Assembly (NCBI GenBank): GCA_016716905.1
Contig: JADJUS010000004.1
Location: 930,001 to 994,000 of the forward strand
Origin: Acidobacteriota bacterium
GTDB taxonomy: Bacteria; Acidobacteriota; Vicinamibacteria; Vicinamibacterales; SCN-69-37
DNA length: 64,000 nucleotides
Direction of reading: 5' to 3'
Under the pieces are notes generated by a model. It was not told the DNA's origin. It made no database searches and saw only the letters and a list, made by a program, of their open reading frames with translations. Both the position numbers and the translations under genes were made by a program. Shown here piece after piece: positions 18,115 to 27,598 of the stretch. Each line of letters begins with the position of its first letter. The stretch's first letter is position 1.

Positions 18115-19820
18115 TGTTGCTCGATCTCGCGCTGAAGGCGACGATGCTGCTCGCGCTCGGGTCGGCGCTGGCCTGGATGATGCGCCACACATCGGCCGCC
18201 TCGAGGCATGCCGTGTGGACCACGATTTTTGTCGCACTGCTGTTGTTGCCATGGGCGCGAATGGTTGTGCCCGAGTGGTCGATCGCGTTCCTGCCCAGCG
18301 GATTCATGCAGGCCGATGACGTAACGTCGACGGTACCTCTCATCAACGCGGATGCCGGCGCCGGCATCGTCCAGCCTGCCGTTCGATCGACGTGGGCGAC
18401 CTGGCTGCCTGGTTGGAGCCTGGTGGCCATCCTCGTGGCAGTGTGGGCCGCCGGCATTGTTGTCCGGTTGACGTGGATCGCTGCAGGCCTGGTGGGCACA
18501 CTTCGCCTGGACGACCGGGCGAAGCCGATCGACGACCCGCGCCTGCGCGAGAGCGCCGAGCGGGCGGCCCGCAGCCTTGGAGTGGCGCGGCCCATCCGCC
18601 TGCTCTCGGTGTCCAACGATTCCATGCCGGTCACCTGGGGCCTGCGGTCGCCTCGAGTCCTCTTGCCGGCCGTGGCGAAGACCTGGACAGACGATCAGTT
18701 GGCCGCAGTGCTGACCCACGAGTTATCGCATGTCGTGCGCAAGGACACGGTGTCGCATTTGCTGGCGCGGCTGGCGACGGCGTTGTGGTGGTGGCATCCC
18801 ATGGTCTGGATTGCCGCGAGGCAGGCACGGTTCGAGCGCGAGCGTGCGTGTGACGATTTGGTGTTGGCGATGGGGACGCGCGCGTCGGACTACGCGGCGG
18901 ACCTGGTGACGTTTGTCGCGTCTTTGCGGCCGCCTGTGGCGGCATCCGCGACAATGGCAATGGCTCGGCGTTCACAGTTGGAGGGACGAGTGATGGCAAT
19001 TCTCGAGAGCGGCGTGAATCGGCGTGGCGTGTCGCAGGCAGGAATACTGGCGGCAATGTTGGTGATGGTACTGGTGTGGCCGCTGGCCGCGGCGCGGCCA
19101 GCCGCGACGGCGCAGGAGCCGCAGCAACCCATTCGCGTGGGCGGCAACGTCAAGGTGCCCATGAAGACCAAGGACGTTCGTCCCGAGTATCCGGCGTCGG
19201 CGGTGGCCGAAGGCCGACGCGGCGTGGTCATTATCGAGGCCCTTGTGGGGGCCGACGGGACGGTCATCCAAACCAAGGTGGTTCGGGGTATCGGCGACGA
19301 CCTTGATGCAGCGGCTGTGGAGGCTGTGCGCCAGTGGGAGTACGAGCCCACCACGCTCAATGGCATCGCCGTGCCAGTGCTCATGACCGTGACGGTGAAT
19401 TTTGCGTTGGCCGACGCGTCGGCACCACCGCCGCCCCCTCCGCCACCCCCGCCTGCCAAGGCGCCGGTCGGTAAGGTTGCCCCGCCGCCACCGCCGCCCC
19501 CGCCACCGGCACCCGCATGGGCGCCCGGAGATCCACCCGTGCGAATTGGTGGCACGGTGCTGCCGCCGAAGAAGGTCAAGCATGTGGATCCGGTGTATCC
19601 GCAGGACGCGCAGGACGCCAAGGTCTCGGGCATCGTGATTATCGAGGCCCGGATCGACCAGGATGGCCGGGTGACTGACGCCCGGGTGATTCGGAACGTG
19701 GCACTGCTCTCCGATGCCGCACGTGACGCCGTGATGCAGTGGGAATTCACGCCGACGTACCTGGAAGGCAAGCCGGTGCCCGTCATCATGACGGTGACGG
19801 TGAACTTCACGTACAAATGA
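18111..19820 (+). CDS. BlaR1-like M56 membrane metallopeptidase with two TonB_C domains
   Basis: 569 residues. The N-terminal half has four or so membrane helices and the zinc protease site HELSH in LAAVLTHELSHVVRKD (about residue 203), followed by WWHPMVWI and the ERACDDLVL segment. A hydrophobic span near residues 305-325 leads to a first TonB_C-like domain (RPEYPASAVAEGRRG, WEYEPTTLNG). A proline-rich linker follows, then a second TonB_C domain (DPVYPQDAQD, WEFTPTYLEG). The TonB_C modules replace the penicillin-binding sensor of BlaR1, so the signal is probably not a beta-lactam. Ribosome binding site AAGGAGG. Confidence 0.87.
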   Translation: MMLLDLALKATMLLALGSALAWMMRHTSAASRHAVWTTIFVALLLLPWARMVVPEWSIAFLPSGFMQADDVTSTVPLINADAGAGIVQPAVRSTWATWLPGWSLVAILVAVWAAGIVVRLTWIAAGLVGTLRLDDRAKPIDDPRLRESAERAARSLGVARPIRLLSVSNDSMPVTWGLRSPRVLLPAVAKTWTDDQLAAVLTHELSHVVRKDTVSHLLARLATALWWWHPMVWIAARQARFERERACDDLVLAMGTRASDYAADLVTFVASLRPPVAASATMAMARRSQLEGRVMAILESGVNRRGVSQAGILAAMLVMVLVWPLAAARPAATAQEPQQPIRVGGNVKVPMKTKDVRPEYPASAVAEGRRGVVIIEALVGADGTVIQTKVVRGIGDDLDAAAVEAVRQWEYEPTTLNGIAVPVLMTVTVNFALADASAPPPPPPPPPPAKAPVGKVAPPPPPPPPPAPAWAPGDPPVRIGGTVLPPKKVKHVDPVYPQDAQDAKVSGIVIIEARIDQDGRVTDARVIRNVALLSDAARDAVMQWEFTPTYLEGKPVPVIMTVTVNFTYK

Positions 19821-19872
19821 GGAAAGAGCCGCGGCGTTGAAGTGCACGCCGCGCTACGAAATGCGCGTCACG

Positions 19873-19964
19873 CTCCTCCGTAGCGCCGCCTGGGTGTCGG
19901 TGTCCTCGTAGAGCGGCCTGGCGTCCTCGTAGGGCGGCGTGTTGTCCTCGTAGGGCGGCCTGGG
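19873..19964. repeat. degenerate 21-22 bp tandem repeat
   Basis: Four copies of a unit close to TCCTCGTAGGGCGGCCTGG run head to tail between the M56 gene and the convergent DUF1080 gene. The tail continues as AAGGCCGCC, which can pair with the GGCGGCC of a unit, so the array may form a hairpin. Such short GC-rich arrays are common between genes of this lineage; function unknown. Confidence 0.5.
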
Positions 19965-19981
19965 TCTCAAGGCCGCCGAAC

Positions 19982-21319
19982 TTAGCGGCGCTTGATCTGC
20001 ACGCGGCGGAACATCACCGGGTCGTTGTGGCCGGCGAAGCCGAAAAATCCTGAGGTGCGCGTGACGCCGGGATGGGCGCGGCCCGCCATGTAGGTGGCTG
20101 GGTCCACCTTCGAGAGGTCTGTGTTGAGGATGACGGTGCCGTTGAGTTCGACGCGAATGGTCGAGCCTTCGACCGACACGTCCTGCACATTCCAGTCGCC
20201 GATCGGGCGCTGGTAGCCGCGCGCGGCCGCCACCATGCCGTAGGCAGACCCATGCGCCTGCCGAGGATCGATCGGCCCGCGCACCTTTTCGTAGTTGTCG
20301 TCGAGCACCTGCAACTCGGTCATCCCGACGTACGCGGTGTCGCCTTCACCGGGATACCGGATGGCCAGCCCGTTGTTGCCGCCGGCCGGCAGCTTGAACT
20401 CCAGGCGTGCCTGGAAGTCGGTGAGCGCCTGATTCCAGTAGATGGTGCCGCCCTTATCTGGCTTGCACACGATTGCGCCGTCCCTGATGTCGTAGTTTTC
20501 GAGCGGGCCGGCCCAGCCATCAAACGTGCGTCCGTTGAAGATGTCAGTGAAGCCATCGCCGCCCTTGGCCCGCAGGATGTCGTTGGCTTCCGTCGTGGCG
20601 ATTTCTCGGATGAAGACGTTCCGCCACCGGATTTCGCCGCCATGCGTCTGCAACTGGATGGGGCCACGGGCCGGCACCGGCGTCGCGCGGTCGTAGTAGT
20701 TCTCCATGATGGCGTGGTCCACGACGTGAGCGCCGTTCAGCCACACGCTGACGCGCGAGCCGACCATGACGATGCGCAGGGCGTTCCATTGGCCGAACGG
20801 TTTGTCGGCCAAGACGAGCGGGTCTTTGCCTGGCGCACCGGCGCGGTTATTCCACAGGCCGCCTGAGCCCTTGTTCGCACCCAGATTAAACTTGGCCTCT
20901 TCGGTGTAATCCCAAATCTGCACCTGGGGCACGCCACGCAGATAGATACCGGAGTCGGCTTTCGGTACGGTCTTGAAGTCCACGAGCAGTTCGAAGTCAC
21001 CGTAGTCCTGCTCGGTGGTCGCGTAGGCGCCCTGGCCGTCGTTCACGAGTTCTTCACCCTGTGCGGTCCAGTGCGCCCGCATCGTGGTGTTCCACTTGGC
21101 GATCTGCGCGGCCCGCTCGGTCTCACTCATGGCGAGCAACTTGCGATGGTCGAAGGTGTCGCCGCCCCTCCACCCGGTCAGGTCCTTGCCGTTGTAGAGC
21201 GCCACGAACCCAGGGGGCGGCTGTGAAGAGGAGGGACGCGCCTGACCGCCAACGACCGCCGTGATGATCATGACAAGTGACACCAATGCCGCAGCACGGC
21301 GAAAGAGAGAGAAACCCAT
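19982..21319 (-). CDS. secreted protein with two DUF1080 (3-keto-disaccharide hydrolase) domains
   Basis: 445 residues with a signal peptide (residues 1-26). Two tandem DUF1080 concanavalin-like domains start at FVALYNGKDLTGW (about residue 38) and FTDIFNGRTFDGW (about residue 255). Each contains the family pattern of DFELLVDFK or RLEFKLPAG followed by SGIYLRG or NGLAIRYPG. Members act on sugars or bind them; some cleave 3-keto-glycosides. Single-gene unit. Confidence 0.85.
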   Translation of the reverse strand: MGFSLFRRAAALVSLVMIITAVVGGQARPSSSQPPPGFVALYNGKDLTGWRGGDTFDHRKLLAMSETERAAQIAKWNTTMRAHWTAQGEELVNDGQGAYATTEQDYGDFELLVDFKTVPKADSGIYLRGVPQVQIWDYTEEAKFNLGANKGSGGLWNNRAGAPGKDPLVLADKPFGQWNALRIVMVGSRVSVWLNGAHVVDHAIMENYYDRATPVPARGPIQLQTHGGEIRWRNVFIREIATTEANDILRAKGGDGFTDIFNGRTFDGWAGPLENYDIRDGAIVCKPDKGGTIYWNQALTDFQARLEFKLPAGGNNGLAIRYPGEGDTAYVGMTELQVLDDNYEKVRGPIDPRQAHGSAYGMVAAARGYQRPIGDWNVQDVSVEGSTIRVELNGTVILNTDLSKVDPATYMAGRAHPGVTRTSGFFGFAGHNDPVMFRRVQIKRR

Positions 21320-21334
21320 GATGAAGGGATGATA

Positions 21335-21405
21335 CCCCTACGACGGACACCCCTCACGACGGATTACCCCTCACGACGGATTACAGGAGACACAGAGACA
21401 CAGAG
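21335..21405. repeat. 17-bp tandem duplication plus dispersed repeat copy
   Basis: CCCTCACGACGGATTAC occurs twice exactly (21351-21367 and 21368-21384), with a degenerate third unit at 21335-21350. The last unit runs into GGAGACACAGAGACACAGAG (ending 21405). That stretch matches the complement of the arm at 15907-15936, so both intergenic gaps share a dispersed element. A further CTCAACCCTCAATC tandem at 21461-21488 overlaps the 3' end of rlmN. Confidence 0.55.
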
Positions 21406-21477
21406 ACTTCTTTTCAACAAGCAATCCCCAATCAGCAATCAGCGATCCGGAACATCCCGATCCTCAACCCTCAATCC

Positions 21478-22536
<1,059 letters not shown>

Positions 22537-22545
22537 GTCAGCCGA

Positions 22546-23472
22546 TCACGTTCTGATGCCGCGCAGCCGCACTTCGTCGGCCACCAGCAGTTCCAGCGGG
22601 GTCTGGTTCTCGACGTTGATCGTCGCGACGGCAATTCTGACGCGGCCCTGTGTCGTGTCGATCTCCTCGAGGATGCGGGTGAACAGGCGGTCTTTGATCG
22701 CCCGCCGCTGCTTGCAGTCCACGATGTAACGCAGCGTCAATTCGATCCAGCGCTCGTTGGCTTGCATCAGCACGACCGGCTTCACCGGAGTTTTTTCGAT
22801 CAGCAGCTTCCGCACCGCGTCGTGCCACACGCCTTCGGCATCCCGGGCGTACTCCCCGACGACCTCTTCCGCCACACGGTCCATCAGTTCACGCGCCAGA
22901 CGGTAGTCGGTGCCGTGTTTGATCGGCACCACAATCTCGTCCCAGAGAAACGGAAACTCGGAGGAGTAGTTGTACACCGGCGCCTTGAACACGAAACTGT
23001 TGGCCACGCGGACGATGCGGCCGTTGTACTGGTCGCCGCCGACCCAATCGCCGCATTCCATCATTGTGGTGCGCAGAATTCCGACGTCGATCACGTCGCC
23101 CGTCACACCGCCCAACTGGATCCGATCGCCGGGCTTGAAGTGGCCGCCAAACGACACCGCGAGCCAACCGGCCACGCTGACAATGACTTCCTGGAGCGCG
23201 AACGCGATGCCGGCCCCGGCCACGCCAAATGCCACGGTGAACCCGCCCAGACGGTCGCTGAAGACCATGCCCACGAAAAACAGGGCGATCGCATAGGACG
23301 CAATGTCCATGCCCTTGTTCGCGCGGTACCGCACCGCGGGATCCTGGATCCGCCGGGTCAGGGCGCGCTGCGCCAGGCTGACCGCCGCGCGAATCGCGAC
23401 CAGGCCGATGGCCAGGAGCACCAATTGACCGACGGTGGGGTCAAACAGCAGGCGGGAGAGGGCCTCATCCAT
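22546..23472 (-). CDS. MscS-family mechanosensitive ion channel
   Basis: 308 residues with three predicted membrane helices. The pore-lining segment, Gly/Ala-rich FGVAGAGIAFALQEV, is followed by the beta domain FGGHFKPGDRIQLGG and the TTMMECGDWVGGDQYNGRIVRV region where MscS proteins carry the VPNS-type motif (here VRVANSFVF). It releases solutes on hypo-osmotic stress. The family assignment is firm; gating properties are not readable. Confidence 0.88.
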   Translation of the reverse strand: MDEALSRLLFDPTVGQLVLLAIGLVAIRAAVSLAQRALTRRIQDPAVRYRANKGMDIASYAIALFFVGMVFSDRLGGFTVAFGVAGAGIAFALQEVIVSVAGWLAVSFGGHFKPGDRIQLGGVTGDVIDVGILRTTMMECGDWVGGDQYNGRIVRVANSFVFKAPVYNYSSEFPFLWDEIVVPIKHGTDYRLARELMDRVAEEVVGEYARDAEGVWHDAVRKLLIEKTPVKPVVLMQANERWIELTLRYIVDCKQRRAIKDRLFTRILEEIDTTQGRVRIAVATINVENQTPLELLVADEVRLRGIRT

Positions 23473-23502
23473 CGCCTGAAGAATAGTCGAAAAGTGCCCT
23501 GA

Positions 23503-24657
23503 TCACGCCGCACGATTTCTTCCGCGCCAGCGCACCCACGTGACGGCGCGCCGGGCGAACCACCACGCCATGCGCGTGGGGTGACCGATCCACAGGTACC
23601 AGAGAAACGACGGCGTGCTGCGTGCTCCGTAGTAGAACCGCACCCACCATTCGCCAGGCGCGAGAAGCTCACGTAGCACCGCACCGGCGGGCCGGTCTGA
23701 TCGCACAATCTCGGCGAGCGGCCGGAAGGCTGTCCCCGCTCCAGCGATGCCAGGACGAGGCATCGGAACCTCTGCGAGCACCTCGGGTGGCAGCGGCGTG
23801 ACCAGGTGCAGCAACGACAGCGCATTGATGACAAACGGGTCGCGCTGCCGAAGTGCAGGCCAGTCGATCTCGGCGTGGAACCGCGTGGCGTACGCCACGA
23901 TGTCGGTCACCCAGATCAACCGAAAGAGTGACGCCCGTTCCGCGGCATGCCTCGTGAGGTGATGCAACATCTCCTCATGGCCAAAGGCGTACGCCGTTCG
24001 TCCGCCGATCGTGAAGGCCTGCCTTCGGGCGTAACTCTGCTCGTTGAGCGTGAGCGATCCCGGGGTGTCTGCTGACAGCGCATCGCGGTGGATCTCGACC
24101 TGGATAAATACGCCGTCCTGCACAAGCAGCGCGGGCGGCAGATGATGGTGGCCCACGAAGCGCCGATCGGGCGGCCGTGGGTCAGCCGCGAACCCCAGGC
24201 TGGCGAGCACCCCCTGGGCGTGTTCCGCCTGCCTGGGCTCAACAAGGAGGTCGATGTCACTCAGGGGACGGAGTGCTGTTGATGGATACAGGAGGTGAGC
24301 CAGCGCGGCGCCTTTGAGGGCGAGGACGCGGATGGATGCGGCCTCGAAGGCGTCGAGAACCCTGACAAGGGCGGCGAATCGCACCGCGTTGGCGGTGCGA
24401 TGCCGCGTCGCGAGGCCGAAGAGCTGCTGCTGGACATCGACCGGCAGCGACGCTCCGGCGCGGGTGAGGTGTGCGTGCGCGAGCGGCGCCAATCCGTGTG
24501 CTTCGGCGGCGGCAGGGAAGGCCGGCCATTGCACATCTGTCACCAGCTGACGAATTTGGTCCAACCGTGCGTCCTCCGGGAGACGGGCGCACGCACGAAG
24601 AAGATCAGTCAGCACCAGGGGATTATCCTTGACTCCACACGACTCGGCTCCTACCAT
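23503..24657 (-). CDS. nucleotidyltransferase-family protein (PF14907-like)
   Basis: About 384 residues. The nucleotidyltransferase signature is ALKGAALAHLLYP followed by LRPLSDIDLLVEP (aspartates in D-I-D as metal ligands) and, later, FIQVEIHRDALS. Such proteins accompany lasso-peptide and PqqD-linked clusters; in pseudomycoidin-type clusters a relative acts after an HPr-kinase-like tailoring kinase. Here it is divergent from a cysteine-rich Tat substrate and near an HPr-kinase homologue and a PqqD fusion. Start uncertain: ATG 24657 or GTG 24615, the latter with AAGGA upstream. The frame extends to 24717 but would then overlap the divergent gene. Confidence 0.75.
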   Translation of the reverse strand: MVGAESCGVKDNPLVLTDLLRACARLPEDARLDQIRQLVTDVQWPAFPAAAEAHGLAPLAHAHLTRAGASLPVDVQQQLFGLATRHRTANAVRFAALVRVLDAFEAASIRVLALKGAALAHLLYPSTALRPLSDIDLLVEPRQAEHAQGVLASLGFAADPRPPDRRFVGHHHLPPALLVQDGVFIQVEIHRDALSADTPGSLTLNEQSYARRQAFTIGGRTAYAFGHEEMLHHLTRHAAERASLFRLIWVTDIVAYATRFHAEIDWPALRQRDPFVINALSLLHLVTPLPPEVLAEVPMPRPGIAGAGTAFRPLAEIVRSDRPAGAVLRELLAPGEWWVRFYYGARSTPSFLWYLWIGHPTRMAWWFARRAVTWVRWRGRNRAA

Positions 24658-24664
24658 ACTGCCC

Positions 24665-25033
24665 ATGACTAGCCAGAGCCGCCGCGACCTGCTGAAGAAG
24701 ACACTTGCCATTGGCACTGCCGCATACGTGGCGCCGAAGCTCGTCGGTCAGGTGACGACGGTGCATGCGCAGACGCTCTCGGGCAACATCTGCACACAGC
24801 TCGATAGCTGTGAGTCCTTCAGCTGCGGACAAGGCTCATGTGCGTGTGTGACGGTTGTCAACGGCCCCTCGGTGTGCGTCTCGCCAAGTTGTGGTGCCGC
24901 CTGCGCGACGACGTCCGATTGCCCGTCCGGGTGGGTGTGCTTTACGCGGGGTTGTTGCGGAGACGGTACTTTCTGTGTGCCGCTGTGCTTCGGCGCCCCT
25001 TCCGTTGCGCCTCAGGATCGCTGGAAACACTAA
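24665..25033 (+). CDS. twin-arginine exported cysteine-rich small protein
   Basis: 122 residues. A Tat signal (SRRDLLKKT, hydrophobic LAIGTAAYVAP, cleavage near VHAQ at residue 36) precedes a mature part of about 86 residues containing 14 cysteines and two tryptophans. Cys pairs occur as SCACV, CGAAC, GCCGDG. I do not recognise a family. Export by Tat implies folding before export or cofactor loading. It stands alone on the plus strand between the minus-strand kinase and nucleotidyltransferase genes, ending four bases before the kinase stop. With a neighbouring MauE/thioredoxin/PqqD fusion it may be the substrate of that machinery (inference). Confidence 0.65.
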   Translation: MTSQSRRDLLKKTLAIGTAAYVAPKLVGQVTTVHAQTLSGNICTQLDSCESFSCGQGSCACVTVVNGPSVCVSPSCGAACATTSDCPSGWVCFTRGCCGDGTFCVPLCFGAPSVAPQDRWKH

Positions 25034-25037
25034 CCGG

Positions 25038-25856
25038 CTACCGCGCGAGCCCCTCGACGATCGCCAACGACTCCGGCCAGCCCCCGTGCTGGAATCGGTA
25101 GCACTCTGTCTGTGACGCCAGTCTGGCTGCCGCAGCCAGTCCGACGCGGGACGCCTGCTTCAGGTTCAGCGATTGTTCCAGCACTGCCACGGCTGCATCA
25201 GCCGGCGTCAATCGGGTCAACGACGGTGTCTGGTCCGGCCTCAGCTCCAGCAGCAGCAGCCACCGCACCGGCTCCGGGGCGCGCGCCCACTCGGGCGGAT
25301 GGAAAAAGCCCGGCGGCGCATCGCCTCCTGAGGACACCGGCTTTCCGGTGAATGACTCCACCAATCGCAGGCTTGGGTCACTGACGTGAAACGCGCGACG
25401 CAGTGACTGCACGTCGAGCGTAACCGGATCAATGAGCGCGACATCGTCTGCAAATGGCAGGAACCCCCGCTGCATCAGGGCGAGAGTCAACGTGGATTTT
25501 CCGCTTCCGGAATTGCCGACCAGTGCCACCGCGCCACCGCCCCCCGGGACTGCCAGGGTGGCCCCGTGCAGGTGGAACAGGTGATGGTGGCGCTCGAGGG
25601 CGCCGGTCATCACATGCCACTCGAGCATCCCGAGCGCCCCGATCAGATCGCGGTCGGAATGGACCGGCCCCTGATCGGTGTGAACGAACCAGACGTCTTC
25701 TCGCCGGACCAGTTCATAGCGAGGCCAATCGCCCGTGGCTGCCGGCGAGGGACCGAATCCCCGCAAGAGTTGCTGAAGCGTGGTTCTGGCCTCAGGGACA
25801 CGGCTCCCCACCAGCACCCGGCGTCCGAGCACGTCGTACTCGTCGAATCCTTCCAC
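25038..25856 (-). CDS. HPr kinase/phosphorylase-like protein
   Basis: 272 residues. The P-loop GNSGSGKSTLTLALMQRG (about residue 116) and FADDVALID match the HPr kinase C-terminal fold; the N-terminal HPr-kinase domain is absent. In lasso-peptide clusters such as paeninodin, shortened HPr-kinase homologues phosphorylate the peptide. GTG start at 25856, seven bases after the fusion gene's stop, so the two are co-transcribed. No PTS HPr gene is visible nearby. Confidence 0.78.
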   Translation of the reverse strand: MEGFDEYDVLGRRVLVGSRVPEARTTLQQLLRGFGPSPAATGDWPRYELVRREDVWFVHTDQGPVHSDRDLIGALGMLEWHVMTGALERHHHLFHLHGATLAVPGGGGAVALVGNSGSGKSTLTLALMQRGFLPFADDVALIDPVTLDVQSLRRAFHVSDPSLRLVESFTGKPVSSGGDAPPGFFHPPEWARAPEPVRWLLLLELRPDQTPSLTRLTPADAAVAVLEQSLNLKQASRVGLAAAARLASQTECYRFQHGGWPESLAIVEGLAR

Positions 25857-25863
25857 CGGCTGA

Positions 25864-27588
25864 CTAATTGGCCGGACGTGGCTCGATCAGCCCCGTCTGC
25901 AGAAATGAATCCAGCATGGTCCGCACGTCAACGTCGGGTCGTGGAGCGGACGGAAAGACCCCAGCGATTTCGTCGATGATCGCCTCGACGTCGTGTTCGC
26001 CGTCACAGTATTCCCAGACAAGGGCCGCGGTCGGGTTGAGCGTCAGTACCTGTTGGCGGCAGCCGTTGTACAGCACGAGGCTTCCATCCGCGAGCATCTC
26101 GTCGTGGACGCAGTTGCGTTGCAGGGGTCTGGCGCCCGTCGGCAACGTTGCCTGGGCCGACGCGTCCGAGTCCATTTCTTTCACAGCCGAAGTGGCCGAC
26201 GACAGCGACAAAAGGTCCGGCTGTCCGATGAGCTTCAGGATCGCCATGCCGCCTACGGCCACGGCGCTCGCGAGCCGCCCATCCTCGTCAACCAATACAG
26301 CCGATGGCGTCCCGGTCACCCCGTATTGGGTTCCCACTGCGAACTCATGATCCAGGACCACAGGAGCGCTGAAACCCTGGGTTGCATTGACCGCGCTGTC
26401 GCCCTTGGAGATGACCAGCAACTGTGGGCGTTCGCTGGCCGATCGCGCTTCCCAGAATCGAACTTGACCCAGCAGCTGCTCGCAGAACCCGCACCCGGGG
26501 TCCCAGAAGAGCAGTACGGTAGACCGGCCGCGAAACTGCGCGAGCGTCAGTACTCGTCCATCGAGGTCAGGCAACGAGAAGTCAGGCGCGGGTGCACCCA
26601 GTTCGAATCCACCGACACCTCCGGAGGCGGCGACGTCCGCCATCATCTTGCGCACGGCGCTGTCGCCCGGCATCGGCAGGTTGCCCATCGTGCCGTCGGC
26701 GCGCACCAGGACGGCACCTGGCGTGAACGGCACGCCAAACGCTTTCGCGACTTCGCGGTCCGTCTGCAGGAGGACACGATCGATGGCGTGACCGGCCATC
26801 TTGGCGCGATTCGCCTCCGGCGTGTCGCGGCTGATGACCGCGAGGGTCGCGCTTTCCGCGTGCTCGCGCTGCCATTGGGCAATATCGGGCAGCAGCGCCA
26901 TGCAGGAGCCGCAGTGCGGGTCGGTGAAGATCAGGAGGACAGATTTCCCGGGCGCTCGTAACATCGACAGGCTCACGACATTGCCGTCGAGGTCCGGCAG
27001 CGAGAACTCCGGCGCCGCCTGGCCCACCGGCAGCCCAAACGACGTCCAGTCTCCAACCAGCGGAGCGTCCCGCTTCGCCTGCGCCCGCCTGATCGCCTGA
27101 ATCGCGTACGCCGTGACGCCGATCAACACGCCCGCCACCACCACTCGCCACGCTGAGGTGAGCGACAGAAACCAGTCACCCGCGCCTGCGCCTGCGCCTG
27201 GCCAGCCGCGCACGATGACAAACCCGGCGGCAAATAACAGGACGGCGTTGCGTGCCAGCACCTGCCAGCCAACCGGCTCTGAGTGCAACTGGCCGAAACA
27301 ATGGCAGTCGGGCCTGCGGCCGCGAAGAAGGCTGACCCCCACCGCCCCGATGAACAATGCCAGTAGCGCTGCGGCACCAATCGCGCCGTAAAGGGCGGTC
27401 GCCTGCGGCAGCAACGCCAGCGCGGTCAGCAGTTCTGCGAGGGGCAGTGCGGTCGCGAGCGCTGGAATCAGCCACTCAGGCACACCGAAGTCCTGCAACG
27501 ATCGGCGCGAACCCGCAGGATCAAGGAGTTTAGTGACGCCGGCGAGAGCAAAAACACCGGCAAGGACCAACCGCAGGACGGGTAACAC
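25864..27588 (-). CDS. MauE-thioredoxin-thioredoxin-PqqD fusion protein
   Basis: 574 residues in four parts. A MauE/DoxX-type membrane domain covers 1-125, with an extra-membrane DCHCFG cysteine pair, and is followed by another span near 150. A first TlpA/AhpC-like thioredoxin domain follows (about 190-330, active site CGSC in DPHCGSCM). The second is at about 335-455 (CGFC in DPGCGFCE). The last is a PqqD-like peptide-carrier domain (about 495-574, LVLYNGCRQQVLTLNPTAALVWEYCDG). In methylamine dehydrogenase biogenesis MauE and MauD help disulfide formation in the cysteine-rich subunit. PqqD domains present peptides to modifying enzymes. Fusion of all four is unusual. GTG start. Confidence 0.8.
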   Translation of the reverse strand: MLPVLRLVLAGVFALAGVTKLLDPAGSRRSLQDFGVPEWLIPALATALPLAELLTALALLPQATALYGAIGAAALLALFIGAVGVSLLRGRRPDCHCFGQLHSEPVGWQVLARNAVLLFAAGFVIVRGWPGAGAGAGDWFLSLTSAWRVVVAGVLIGVTAYAIQAIRRAQAKRDAPLVGDWTSFGLPVGQAAPEFSLPDLDGNVVSLSMLRAPGKSVLLIFTDPHCGSCMALLPDIAQWQREHAESATLAVISRDTPEANRAKMAGHAIDRVLLQTDREVAKAFGVPFTPGAVLVRADGTMGNLPMPGDSAVRKMMADVAASGGVGGFELGAPAPDFSLPDLDGRVLTLAQFRGRSTVLLFWDPGCGFCEQLLGQVRFWEARSASERPQLLVISKGDSAVNATQGFSAPVVLDHEFAVGTQYGVTGTPSAVLVDEDGRLASAVAVGGMAILKLIGQPDLLSLSSATSAVKEMDSDASAQATLPTGARPLQRNCVHDEMLADGSLVLYNGCRQQVLTLNPTAALVWEYCDGEHDVEAIIDEIAGVFPSAPRPDVDVRTMLDSFLQTGLIEPRPAN

Positions 27589-27598
27589 GAACGCGATC

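Noticed and set aside
21335..21384. CRISPR array
   Set aside because: Only two exact 17-bp units placed directly head to tail with no spacers.
24615..24717. nucleotidyltransferase start at 24717
   Set aside because: It would overlap the divergent cysteine-rich gene and its signal peptide; shorter starts keep the full domain.
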